64,000 nucleotides of DNA from Amphiduros pacificus (Eukaryota > Annelida > Polychaeta > Phyllodocida > Hesionidae): the NCBI GenBank assembly GCA_949316495.1, contig OX439006.1, positions 50,397,369 to 50,461,368 of the forward strand, in the 5' to 3' direction. The notes beneath the pieces are model-generated. The model was not told where the DNA came from, ran no database searches, and was given only the letters and a program-made list of their open reading frames with translations. A program made the position numbers and the translations under genes. Of the stretch, positions 1-11,800 are shown piece by piece. Position 1 is the stretch's first letter. Each line of letters starts with the position of its first letter.

Positions 1-163
1 GGAGTTGTACAGTTCTGGTTCCTGTAAAGATGTACAGTTCCGGTGTGTACTTTTCAATGAGGAAAAAACAACATGGAGATCTGCAATTGGTCTTTGAAAG
101 ACATTTTTTTACACAATTATATAATTACATATACATGATAATATTACTAAGTGTGAAGCTTAC

Positions 164-2815
164 TGTTTGATTTTCTTCTTCAGAGATGACATGATCAGCT
201 GCCAGCTCTAAAAACACCACATATCTTCCCCTCTCTCGCGATTCTCCTACAAGATTCATTAAACAGTAATAACTTCCACTTTATCAATCAGTGGTGATCA
301 CTATTAACCCAGCTGGCTTTCGGTATATTCGTGTTATGAGCCCCAATGTGAGACGGCTAGAATACACTCCCGGGCTGCTTTTAGCCAAGGTTGACTCATG
401 CATACGGAAGTGAACAGTTTCCGGTCTATTTTCCTATTGTGGACATTATCACCTCCCTCCCAAGTCCAAATGGACAGAAAATGTTACCAAGTGATTACTA
501 AAATGGATCTTTATATGCGAGTGCTGACCTGTGATCGTCTCCATGTGGAAACTCTCGCATGCAGTATAGTGGGCAATGGTCTGCTGCCACAGTTTGGCGC
601 ACTTGCTCACTGCTTCATACAAGGCCTTCTCCGGTGTCCTGTCATACGCTATATTCAAAATCTGACCAGTTCTGTTATGAACAACCAAATTGTTAGTGTT
701 TCTAGCTTTTTTATGATTCAAAATAGCTTGTTATATCATTTGATGGTATATTATGTAAGTGATTAATGATACAATACTGTTTGAAACAAATTAATTGTAT
801 TTGTTAATGTGATATCTCCCAGTGCATTACAGTACATATTATTATGTTTAAAATGAAAGTTTAATAATATATATTTCACGTAATAAACATGGTGTTGTTT
901 TAAAAGTTGTATTATATCGTCCTTGTACAGATTAACACTGTTGATATAGAAGACTGGGATGTGAAATAAGAGCTATTTGTCAATTTGTACCAAAGAAAAA
1001 TAATGATATACCTGTACATGAAGTTGTATTTGGGAGTGTTGCCATGGAAACCAACAACTTTGATTACATCACCAAAACGGTTTCTATAGAGACCATCACT
1101 ATTGGTAGCCACAATCTCATACACCTTGCCCACCTCCAACTGCAAGATAGAATCAGCATGTGAAATCAGCATGTGAAATCAGCATGTGAAATCAGCAATT
1201 ATTGAAACGTTAATTTGTTTCATAGATTATGATGATTTGGCCTATAATTTAGATTCATTGTTGGAACACAATGAAATGCTAAAACAATAAAAACATTGGA
1301 ATGAGAACTTGAAGATGCGATAAATTGGACTTGCACCAGAGTGCAGGTTGTTTGACAACAACAAAAATAGAAAATAATCTAACCTGATCCATGAAAAGAG
1401 TTTCTGGGTTGGGATCATCCTTCTGTTCTATTGGTATGAACTCCATGAAGTTAACAGTGGGTATGAGTGTGAAGTCATTAGAAGTGGTATCACTGTCCAG
1501 CAACATGCCATGCATGCCTTCAGTTCCACCATGAAATGCAAAATACATGGCCACATTCTCCAGATAGCTCTCTGCCAACATCTGTGCTGAGTGAGCAAAA
1601 CCTCCAGATTTAACTATTCCAGCTAGGCACAGATTGGGCCAGATTCTCCGCCCGATGCCCTTGTTTCCTGTAGTAAACAGAGATCTGAGTTGATGAGCTC
1701 TTGCAGGACTGGCAACAAAGTGCTGGTTGAGATTAGACAGGGTGTCATCAGTGACATTCTCCATGGATCTGATCTTTCCTCTCTCGATGTCCTCACACAG
1801 GTCGGCATGGTTGTGCTCCATGAACTTAAAGAAGGAGAGGAGGAGGTCACTGGAGAAGCCCTGGATGGCTGCCAGATCAGGGTCGGCCAGCGAGAAGGCG
1901 GCCTGCACGTAGAATGACGGGTGCTCCTTGGTGATGGACATCAGCGCCGCGGGTACAACATTGTAACCAAATGATTTGAGATAAAGAGAACTGATGCCCC
2001 CCATCGGTACCCCGCCCGGGCTGGAGTTGCTGGGGTGGAATAACTTGAACTCCAGAACCCTTCTCAGGCCAATCTTGTTGTAATGGATGTCATTTAAAAC
2101 ATGAGCTTTACAAATGAATAGTTTAGCGATTCGCCTTGTGTCTGTATGGGTTCGTGGATACATTTTATTTTTGCCAGTAGTTCCAGATGACAAACAAAGA
2201 AGTTCTACTTTATCTTTGGTTAAGATGTTTTCTTCTCCATTGGCAATTCTCTCCACATATTTTTCAATATGACTAAAGTCCGTCAGAGGAAATTTCTTAA
2301 CGTATTCCTCCCTTGATTTGATGTCTGACAATCGGTTATCTCTACCATAAACTGTATTTGCATTACAATCTAGGATTCTCATCAGGGTTTTATCTTGTGT
2401 GCCTTTAACATCTTCCAACTGGGCTATTAAATCATTGTAGATCCTTCGTGCTAATACCTTCCTGACCAGAATTTCCACAACATACTGTGACACCATAGAC
2501 CTGATTGTATGGCTATCACTGGGTGAATAGCGAGCCATATCTAAACAGGCCAAGCCCATCAGAAACAATCCGAGGCATATAGAACCTGCAAAGAAAAATC
2601 CAGCTCATTTGTATTTTTTCAATGTTTCCCTGTTCAAGAAGTTCTAATCATGTTACCAAATCCTATACCAAATCCGAAAACAGATCATTACCTTCAAACA
2701 GAAAGCGTGTTAAGGCTCCATCCTGGATTGCATCGATTACCCACCAGAGGGTGTGATAGGATAGGACGCTGCTCACAGAGGCCGCCACTATCAGCTGGAA
2801 TGTTTTCACACCCAT
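164..2815 (-). CDS. GH3 domain-containing protein, copy 1 (exons 1-5, 3' end outside window)
   Basis: Animal relative of the GH3 acyl-acid amido synthetase fold (GHDC family); the reaction in animals is not established. Exons, read on the minus strand, are 2692-2815, 1384-2585, 1012-1139, 529-671 and 164-246; all have GT-AG borders and phases that join without a break. Exon 1 starts MGVKTFQLIVAA and gives a hydrophobic N-terminus; a second hydrophobic stretch opens exon 2, so the protein is probably membrane-bound or secretory. Exon 2 carries the nucleotide-binding motif SSGTTGKNK and FHGGTEG; exon 3 carries GLYRNRFGDVIKVVGF, the hallmark GH3 barrel motif; exon 4 starts with the RTGQ motif. 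The last two exons, seen in copy 2, would lie left of base 1. Exon 2 differs from copy 2 at only three residues and exon 4 at one. The gene is head-to-head with the receptor kinase at 5880. Confidence 0.9.
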
Positions 2816-2990
2816 GTCTAATCTAAAATATCAAAGTACGCTGAAACGTCTGATGAGTCGATTTAGTTAGCAATCCTCCCTAATGCTCATTTAACAAATA
2901 TAAGACATAAGCAAATCAACATAGCGGCTAATGTGCCAAGAAATACCAATGGGGAAACGACATATTTTGCGTTTAAACATTTTGTTTTTA

Positions 2991-3232
2991 ATTGACAGGG
3001 GACAGGGCTGAGTAGAGGGGGCAGGACTGAGTAGAGGGGGCAGGATTGAGTAGAGGGGGCAGGGCTGAGTAGAGGGGGCAGGGCTGAGTAGAGGGGCAGG
3101 GCTGAGTAGAGGGGCAGGGCTGAGTAGAGGGGCAGGGCTGAGTAGAGGGGCAGGGCTGAGTAGAGGGGCAGGACTGAGTAGAGGGGCAGGGCAGAGTAGA
3201 GGGGCAGGGCTGAGTAGAGGGGCAGGGCTGGC
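2991..3232. repeat. G-rich 18-19 bp minisatellite
   Basis: About 13 units of GGGGCAGGGCTGAGTAGA, with a 19-bp variant carrying one more G. It lies less than 200 bp upstream of the GH3 copy 1 start codon. The unit is open in several frames and gives false ORFs rich in Pro-Ala-Pro-Leu-Leu-Ser. The equivalent array in copy 2 (26488-26853) is longer. Confidence 0.95.
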
Positions 3233-3435
3233 GGGAGAGAGCTGCACCTATGTGAGGAGCGAAGGTGCAATGCTGAGAGGCGAGAGAAAAATATATGGCC
3301 CAAAATCAGTGAATCAAGAAGTTGAGATGCTATCTAATGCTACATATCCTTAACCTTTATCTACTACTACTACTTTAAAATAAGATATGCCCGGCTGACT
3401 TTCACTTAGGTCATCATTTCACCTGATATTGAAAC

Positions 3436-4005
3436 AACTTATGAGTGTGAACAGTGGTGACAATATACTGCATAGTTATATACTTATATTCACAACATAT
3501 GAGTGTGAATAGTGGTGACAATATACTGCATAGTTATATCCTTATATTCACAACATATGAGTGTGAATAGTGGTGACAATACACTGCATAGTTATTTACT
3601 TATATTCATAACTTATGAGCCTGAATGGTGGTGACAATATACTTCATAGCTATTTACTTATATTCACAACTTTTGAGCCTGAATAGTGGTGACAATATAC
3701 TGCATAGTTTTATACTTATATTCATAACTTTTGAGCCTGAATAGTGGTGACAATATACTGCATAGTTATATACTTATATTCATAACCTATGAGCCTGAAT
3801 AGTGGTGACAATATACTGCATAGTTATATATTTACATTCACAACATATGAGTGTGAATAGTGGTGACAATATACTGCATAGTTATTTACTTATATTCACA
3901 ACTTATGAGCCTGAATAGTGGTGACAATATACTGCATAGTTATATATTTATATTCACACCATATGAGTGTGAATAGCAGTGACAATATACTGCATAGTTT
4001 TACAA
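3436..4005. repeat. About 59-bp tandem repeat, roughly 10 units
   Basis: Units contain GTGGTGACAATATACTGCAT followed by an AT-rich tail and TTCACAACTTATGAG. The array is reduced to about three units in the duplicate at 27065-27215, so it has changed size since the duplication. Confidence 0.93.
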
Positions 4006-4009
4006 ATTT

Positions 4010-5287
4010 TTGTTATGCCAGTGAAATCTGATCAAATCTACTGCAAATTTCAAGTCATTCATAACAGAGTCATAACAATATTCAAAACAATATGTACTGG
4101 TATTGGGGAAAAATAACATGAACTAGATGACATATGTGAATTATCATATATTACTTTGTAACTTGCGTTTTTTTCTTCTACAAATGATTGCATTAAACCC
4201 TGTGGTACTGTAGTCATTTTACAGCCATGCTCAATGCACTTTGACTCATTACATTACCAAAGTTTCCTTTTCTCATATCTTGAACTAACAAAGTCTGTTG
4301 TGCTATGTACATAAACTGTGTTAGGTGATTTCAATGTTTATGTAACGTTACGCAATGGAGGATAGACCATTGAAGCTTTCATAAAATCACGTAGGTCACA
4401 GGCAATATTACAGAGATACGGGGAACGTTGAAATGATATGTTGTCATGAAACAAAATTTATCTACTTATGCAGTTTCTTTATTCAGAAAGCCCAAACCTT
4501 TATAGTAACCAGGCAGAGAAAATACTTAAAAAACGAATTTATTTGTTTATGGTTTTCTTTCTTGTGGAGCATTGTCTTTTTATAGTCAATTTAAAATATT
4601 CTCAGCCAACTTATGTGTTGTCTGCTGTTATGAATGACTGTTTAAAACACTGGCATCAACATTAAAGTAGTGTTGGTAAATGCTGTATTTTCTGTCCTAG
4701 ATCTCGGTCAATGCCCTCTAAAGCAAAATTAGGTTAGAGAAATAGTGTAAAAATGGAAATGAAATTTAAAATACTGATCTTCAAACCTAAATGCCCACAC
4801 CTTTTAGCGCTATGTATTGGGTAAATAATAACAAATCACTGATGGTCACTACCATAGACGCAAACTTGATATCAATGTTATGGTCACTAAGCCATGCTGA
4901 CAAATAAGAGCGATGAATGTGTATAACACAACTTATAATATGATTCATTCAAGATCACAATACATCAATTAGTGCCAAGCATTAAGCATTCAAATTGCAT
5001 ATCAAAAACTACAAGTTATGAAATAAAGATTTTGGAACTGTATCTATCCATACAGTACATGGTATAAGTAAGCGGGGTTGGGAGCGAATCTTACCGTGTG
5101 CGTTGATGTGGTGCTCTGTCCAATGTCCCACATCACAATGACACAATGACACAGGTCTATCAACTATCTACTCCATATCTTCTTGTGTCACGCACTGACA
5201 CAGTTATCCCATCTCATAACAGACTACCTAACTCTAACGCCTTCATTTAGTAATTATCTTTCACTTAGAAATGTGTGTTTTAGTTGA
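4010..5287. other. Intergenic DNA between divergent genes, no gene recognised
   Basis: AT-rich sequence shared with copy 2, in pieces at about 27.24-27.94, 28.90-28.94 and 30.36-30.93 kb. Only short, unconserved ORFs are present, the longest near 4468-4665. Nothing resembling receptor exons was seen. Confidence 0.6.
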
Positions 5288-5343
5288 TATATATATATAT
5301 ATTTATAAATTTACGATATATATAAATTTATGATATTTATATA

Positions 5344-5425
<82 letters not shown>

Positions 5426-5445
5426 TCATATATATATATATACTT
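5288..5445. repeat. (TA)n microsatellite at the duplication boundary
   Basis: Long TA run with small interruptions. Homology between the two GH3 segments ends in this tract and in the TA tract at 30930-31019, so it marks the likely breakpoint. Confidence 0.9.
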
Positions 5446-5879
5446 ATATTTGATTATAATCATGGAGATGGATACTTAATTCTCAGAAATAGTTTGAAAT
5501 ATCCTGTACATACTCCATACTATTTAGCATTGACTTCTTTCTATCTTCTATCTTCCACCAAATTACTAGATATAAACATAATACAAGTATATATACCTAA
5601 ATATATCATGTATACATTCTTCAAACATTATCGAAAATATGAGTAATTTCAATAAGCAAACTTAGTTCTTATTAAAGCAATATTGTCTATTAACAAATCT
5701 GCTACATATCTTTCAGGAACAACTCGTTTGTCTTGATTTGTCCAGAACAACGCACACTGTGAGTATTATTCTTAATTTCCAAACTAAATATTTTAAATTA
5801 TCACTATTTCTGTCCCAGTGTTGAGATGTTGATGTGCACCTATTTGCAGCCATTTGATTCTAACCCTTGCCCGGCTTAG

Positions 5880-8800
5880 TATGGTGCCTCCTTGGATTAT
5901 CTGTGCCCGAAGTATGGACCCGAGTCCGGAGGTACTAATATCTTCATTTGGGGCAGAGGGCTGGAAAAGGTTAAAAAGGTCAATCTTGGTCCATTACAAT
6001 GCAATATTATATTCAGGTAAATATATATTTTTTGTTATCATCTATATTCAAGATTTCTCATTTATACTAATAAAAAATACATTAATGGATATTTTTCGAT
6101 GTTGTTATTTAGTTTAAACATTATGACTGCCCCGGCATTAATGAGTTTGTCTTTATGCAGCAATGCCACCGTGATACAATGCTCCACGCCTTCTGTAAAG
6201 TCCCGCAACATCCTGGGCTCTGTGCTCTCCATGGAGGTCCAGCTGGACGGCTGTAGCAACGTCAAGAGATCTGTATATTCCTATAGGAAGGACCCTATTA
6301 TCACAAACATAGAACCCACCCAGGTCATACAAAGGTTAGATTAATATTTATTGAATGATTTGTTGAAACAATAACATATTTTATTTGTTTATATTAATCT
6401 TGTATTATATTCCTGCATGCATGCACACCATCTTTTGTGTTTTATTATCAGTTGGTTGTAGTAACGTTACCAAGCGTTTACCTTTATTATCATTACTATG
6501 TGAGGAAATGTTAGTGATTGAGTGGTTTTCACTTCAGTGGCGGGCAGGTATTGGCAGTGACTGGGAATTATTTTGACTCAGTGTCTGTAATCATCATGAC
6601 CATCACAGCCAAGACTGAGGGGTACGCCCAGAAGATCTTCCCTTCTGTAAGTAATCTAAACCTTCCAGATTATTCTAATAATATATAAATGTATGCATTC
6701 CATTACATTGTAATATCATTATAGAATAGCTATTGTTTGTCACATTTTGTTCATTATTGCATCTGTTATTCTTATTTTCAAAGACTTGTGAGAAAAAGAC
6801 ACCAAAGTCTATAACCTGTGCTACTCCAAAAATGGATGTGTCATCACTCACACGAGGACGTCGAAGTCTCGCTGGTGATAACGCGAGATCTCACCGCTGG
6901 TCGCGCCAAGCTTTAGAAGGCATAACATTCAGTGTTGGGTTCAAGATGGATGGGTTAGATAGCTACACTGACCTGAGTGAGGCGCTACCACAATATGGAC
7001 AGCTACAGGTCTCCCCCGACCCAACAGTGGAAGACTTTGAAGGTGATGAGCAAATCAAAGTGTTCAGACCAAATTGGCCAGATCATCAAAAAGAAATCAT
7101 AATCAAGGTATAATACGATTACTCACTTATTATTGACTCAATGTCTTTGATGTTTGTTCCTGCTATCGTTTTGTTGTAAATACAATTAAAACGGTATTGT
7201 GACATATTGCTTTAAAAAGTGATATATTGAAAATAGTCTGAACATTGTATTTCGTGTTAAAGGTTTGATCATAAGTTTTTGACAAACTGAAATTGTTTTC
7301 AGGGCAATAACTTGGTTGACATTTTGGAGTCACATCATTATACTGTGATGATCGGAAGAAGTCTCTGTCGGGATGTGAATGTGACGTCATCCGAGATCAC
7401 GTGTCTGCCTCCTTCCAAGGAACCGCGTGATTTGGACACCCCTGCTCATCCAGCAGGAACCTTAGTTGTCACAGTAAATTTCATCTATTATAATTTCAAA
7501 TCAAACATTCATGTAATAATTCTTCGGAACATACATAGAGAAAGCAATCAAGAATTCCCAGATATTAAACTAATGAAAGAAGTTGATTCGATTTGATTTG
7601 ATTTGATATGTTGGCCGCTCCACTTTTGTCTTGTGGGCACTCAGCGCTTGCTTTGTTTAAACTAACAGGCCTATCACCACTGTTTAAGGTATCGTTTGGC
7701 AATGTGGTGTCCATCCCAGGCTACCTGAGGTATGACCTCTCCCCCTGGGGTAACAAGGGCTTCAGGGCTGGCATCCTCGCCTTCATCGTCATCTTCCTCT
7801 GCATTCTCTTCCTCTGCATCTTAATCTATGTATTCAGAAGAGGACAGAAGAAGCCAAAGAAGAAAGGCAAAGCAGTCACCATAGACGTGGAGAAAAACCA
7901 ATATCTTGGTATTCAATAATAATCATATTAAGCTGTTTTGAATCAAATTATACATTTATAGTCATCAATAACTACGCCGATAAAAGTTGTTTTTTTCTGA
8001 AATCAATAATATCCAAATTTGTTTTTTTAGTAATAAAAGTCATAAAGGTTGTCTCTCTATCAGCTTAAACTGCAATTTACTTTGCAAAGAATAAATATGA
8101 AAAAATAAGGTCATGTTCAATCATGCCCAAATTCATAAATCCCATCCTTGTGATTGGTCAGTCTCTGTTTTTCAAATTATTTTTGGGCAAAGCTGACACC
8201 GTTGACACAGATTGAGGCATGTTGTGTGGATTTGATTGCAGTTGGTGAGTACCTGGATCCGGGAGTGGACATGGTATCAGCCCTGGAGGACTCTCTCAGA
8301 CAACAGGTCAATAAGTGCATGCTGGACGCTGGCCAGGTACAGGAAGAGGAAGTCATCAGGAAAGGTGCGCACGCACTGACTTATTATGTATATATCACAT
8401 GATAACTCTAATGAGTCCTGGTTTTGATGTCATATCTTCTGCACCGTTGTTGGTATAGAGCAGAAAGCGGAATGATATACTTTTGTTTGTTTGTTTGTTT
8501 GTTTGGGGTTTTACATCACTTTCAACATTATTTCAGTCATGTCGTGATGAGACCTACTTGTAGCAGATATAGTGCTGCCTCACGGAATTGTCATGTCGCA
8601 GGTCCTTGACATGACAACCCACCCGGTCACAGATTTACAAGGACAGCGGGTTAACCCTTTAGGCACAGGCCTCAGCTCATACGGGAAATTGAATCATGAG
8701 TTCAATCTCGGCATGCCCGGGGATCGAACCCACGACCTTTGGATCACCACAGAGGAACTGGTGTTAGTAAGCTGGCGCTCTAACCAACTGCGCCACGGCC

Positions 8801-11800
8801 CGTGGCCTGGAATGATATACTATGTGTTTGCATATTTTGTTTGTTTGTTTGTTTGTTTGGCGCTTTACATCACTTTCAACATTATTTCGGTCATTTCGTG
8901 ATGAGACCTACTTGTAGCAGATATAGTGCTGCCTCACTGAATTGTCATGTCGCAGGTCCTTGACATGACAACCCACCCAGTCACAGATTTACAAGGACAA
9001 CGGGTTAACCCTTCGCGCACAGGCCTCAGCTCATGTGTGAAATTGTATCATAAATTCAACCTCGCCACAGCCGGGGATCGAACCCACGACCTTTTGATCA
9101 CCACAGAGGAACTGGTGCTAATAAGCTGGCACTCTAACCAACTGCGCCACGGCCCGTGGCTGTGTGTTTGCATATAAGATGTTACATATGCTAACCATTC
9201 CACTATTTACAGGAAGCATAGGAGTATTATACTCAGGTTGGATGCTTGATGCCAAAGGCCATCACATGATGAAACTCACCATCAAAACATTTAAAGGTAT
9301 GAACAACATTAAACAATTAATCACAACATTCATCACTAGAAATGGCAGACATAGGGATATCACTTTTTTACTACTCAATATATAAATATACATCTACAAA
9401 TGATATGTGATCGAATGTCAACCTTCTTAGGCTATTTTGATCAAATATTGCCAGTGACCTTGAAGTGACCTTTCAATGACCTTGAAAATAGAAAACCTAT
9501 TTCCACAAAATTATCTACATGTTTTATTATCCTATCATCTACATCTTTCAAATACGAGCTCGTAGAGTCCTTATTCATCAAAATCTGTTCATAATTAACA
9601 ATTTGAGAGCAATCTATAGTTTTGTGGTCAATCTATAAGGGAAAACAGAGGAAAATACTATAATACTAAGTTTTCTTTAAATAATATAAAAATGCCAGCT
9701 TATTGGAGAATATATAGAAATGAAAATATATAGAACACTGCAGAGAAAAACACATTAATACTAAAAAGAAATTGAAAAAAAAGTCTGTCAATTTCAAGAT
9801 TTATTATGAAGCTAAAATGATTAAAAACAGCTTAAATCGGTAGGGTTACAAAAGTGACAAATTGACGGATTTTAATTTGACCTCACATTTATTTTTGAGG
9901 TATTAGATAAATTAAATATTAATCTAATTTCAGAAAATAATCAGCAATAAGTTGCTCTTATCATAATAATACCTAAAAAAAAGAAATATTCCCTGAAAAA
10001 TATAAGAAAATTAGTATGAATAGAAATTATTGAAAAAAAATGTAATAAAAAATATATTGAATGTAGAGTCAATTGGGTTATAACATTTAGTAGCTGATGT
10101 ATTTCTGAAAAATTTCATGTATTTAATTTTTTTTCAACAATATGAGGAAGTTAGTCAAATCCTTTTATGAATATGTCTATGAAACACATCACTAAAAGTG
10201 GCCTATATCATTAAAATGGCCAATAACCCCTTTTACTATTTGGATAATTTCATGCCCATTTCCTTTAAATACTATTTTTTTTATTTTGATAATTTTTGAA
10301 AAATGGCATTCTGTGTGGTTGATTTGGAGAATGGAAGTTGAACACAGCCAATATTACATGTCACTGAATGTGCTCTGCAGGGTGCTTTCTGGACGTCCGC
10401 TCCTCCCACTGCTATAAACCCGTTACATGCGCTATGTCACTCATTCTCGCTGATGCAATATATGAACAGATTTATCGGTCTCTAAACCTTGGCAACAGTA
10501 TGAATATTAAGTTAAATACTTTCCTAGACAATATGTTTACACATGAATATGTGATGATTTGATAATGAAGATTATTATTAGTAATTTTGGTCTATAAAAT
10601 GCCATTTTCTACTCCCAAACAATATAATAGCTGTATTTGATAAAGGTTTAATTGGTGAGAAATTATGAAAATGTTGATCCTATTGCAGACAAAGGAGCTC
10701 AGTTCCGGCAGATCCAGAATATGCTGGAGTCCGTGATGATCCTGAGGGAGATTGAGCACCGGAACGTGCTGAAGGTGGTAGGGATAGCGGTGAGGAGGAA
10801 CCTGCCCAGGGTCGCCTACTGCCACATGGAACACCACACCCTCAAGGCATACCTTCTCTGGATGAAACGCAGGAAGCAGGTCATAGCCCTAGCATACGAT
10901 ATATCCCCAACCTACTGCCCTGCCAAACCTGGCTTAGTTTAATTCAGTCAATATACCGGTGATACACATTCAAACAGGTTTTGAATGCAGATTTTTGTAA
11001 AAAAAAAACACGCCAAAGTATAGTGGTCCTTTAATTCAGTTCTTCTACGTTTCTGCATTACTAGTAACTGATATTAGAGAATGGAAAATTGCACACAACC
11101 ATGAAATTTTGAGATAAACTAAACCTTTCATTCAGTTGAAATAGATTTTTATTAATTTTGATTATCTATATGTTGTATGTTAATATATGTGCGTGTGTAT
11201 AATATCAGGATGCTAATCTGAAGGAGCTGCTGAACCTGTGCCACGATGTGTGTGAGGGTATGGTACATCTTGCCAACCAGGGCGTGGTCCACGAAGACAT
11301 AGCCACCAGGAACTGCTGGTACGCTCACTTATAGTCCAGTCAATATATGACAAAAAAATGGCCTAACCCGGAACAAATTAGAACAGAAATAAATCTCATA
11401 GAAAATGTCTCAGAAGAGCCTAGAGAATAACATAGTAAAAGTCTACCAAAATCCAAGTAGTGGAACAATGCGTAAATTGCATAAATCCAAAATGGCCGAC
11501 ACATAGCAGGGCAAATCTTAAAAATTATATAGCATGACTCCTATTTGACATATTTGAGTAATCTTAGAGTCTATTTTATGTTTTTTGGACATGATAAATC
11601 CAATGGGAAACTTTTCAAATTGGTAATACCCATATTTTGTACTCTTCCTCATAACAATGACCAATAAAAGTAGAATAATAAGTTGAAAATTAGAACTTTG
11701 CTTGTATTCTGATTATATCTGTCTGTTTTACACCTTTTCTGTGATATCTTCTACAACACATATTATTCTATAATAACAAGTTCTCAAAAAGGAAAGAAAC

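Larger units (their letters stand above)
1..5295. repeat. Segmental duplication, copy 1
   Basis: Base 1 aligns with 23245, and the match runs to the (TA)n tract near 5.29 kb (30.93 kb in copy 2). Exons, introns and flanking DNA are nearly identical by eye. The differences are mainly tandem-repeat length changes and the DNA inserted in copy 2 between 27.9 and 30.36 kb. The left end of the match is outside the window. Confidence 0.93.

Noticed and set aside
398-766. 122-codon plus-strand ORF, repeated at 23624-23992
   Set aside because: It is antisense to GH3 exon 4, which has consistent splice sites, phase and family motifs. The repeat is due to the segmental duplication.
5717-5758. Possible 42-base receptor exon (NNSFVLICPEQRT in one frame)
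   Set aside because: It has acceptor and donor sequences, but that frame does not join the next exon in phase and the in-phase frame has no family features.
8700-8808. tRNA genes at the SINE heads (also 9060-9162, 22168-22240, 44281-44351, 52926-53028)
   Set aside because: They have A and B boxes but no proper cloverleaf, and they continue into SINE bodies with tails and target duplications.
10378-10560. Acceptor-like site and ORF between the glycine-loop and alphaC exons
   Set aside because: In the phase required by the neighbouring exons it runs into a stop without a donor. The flanking kinase exons already join directly.
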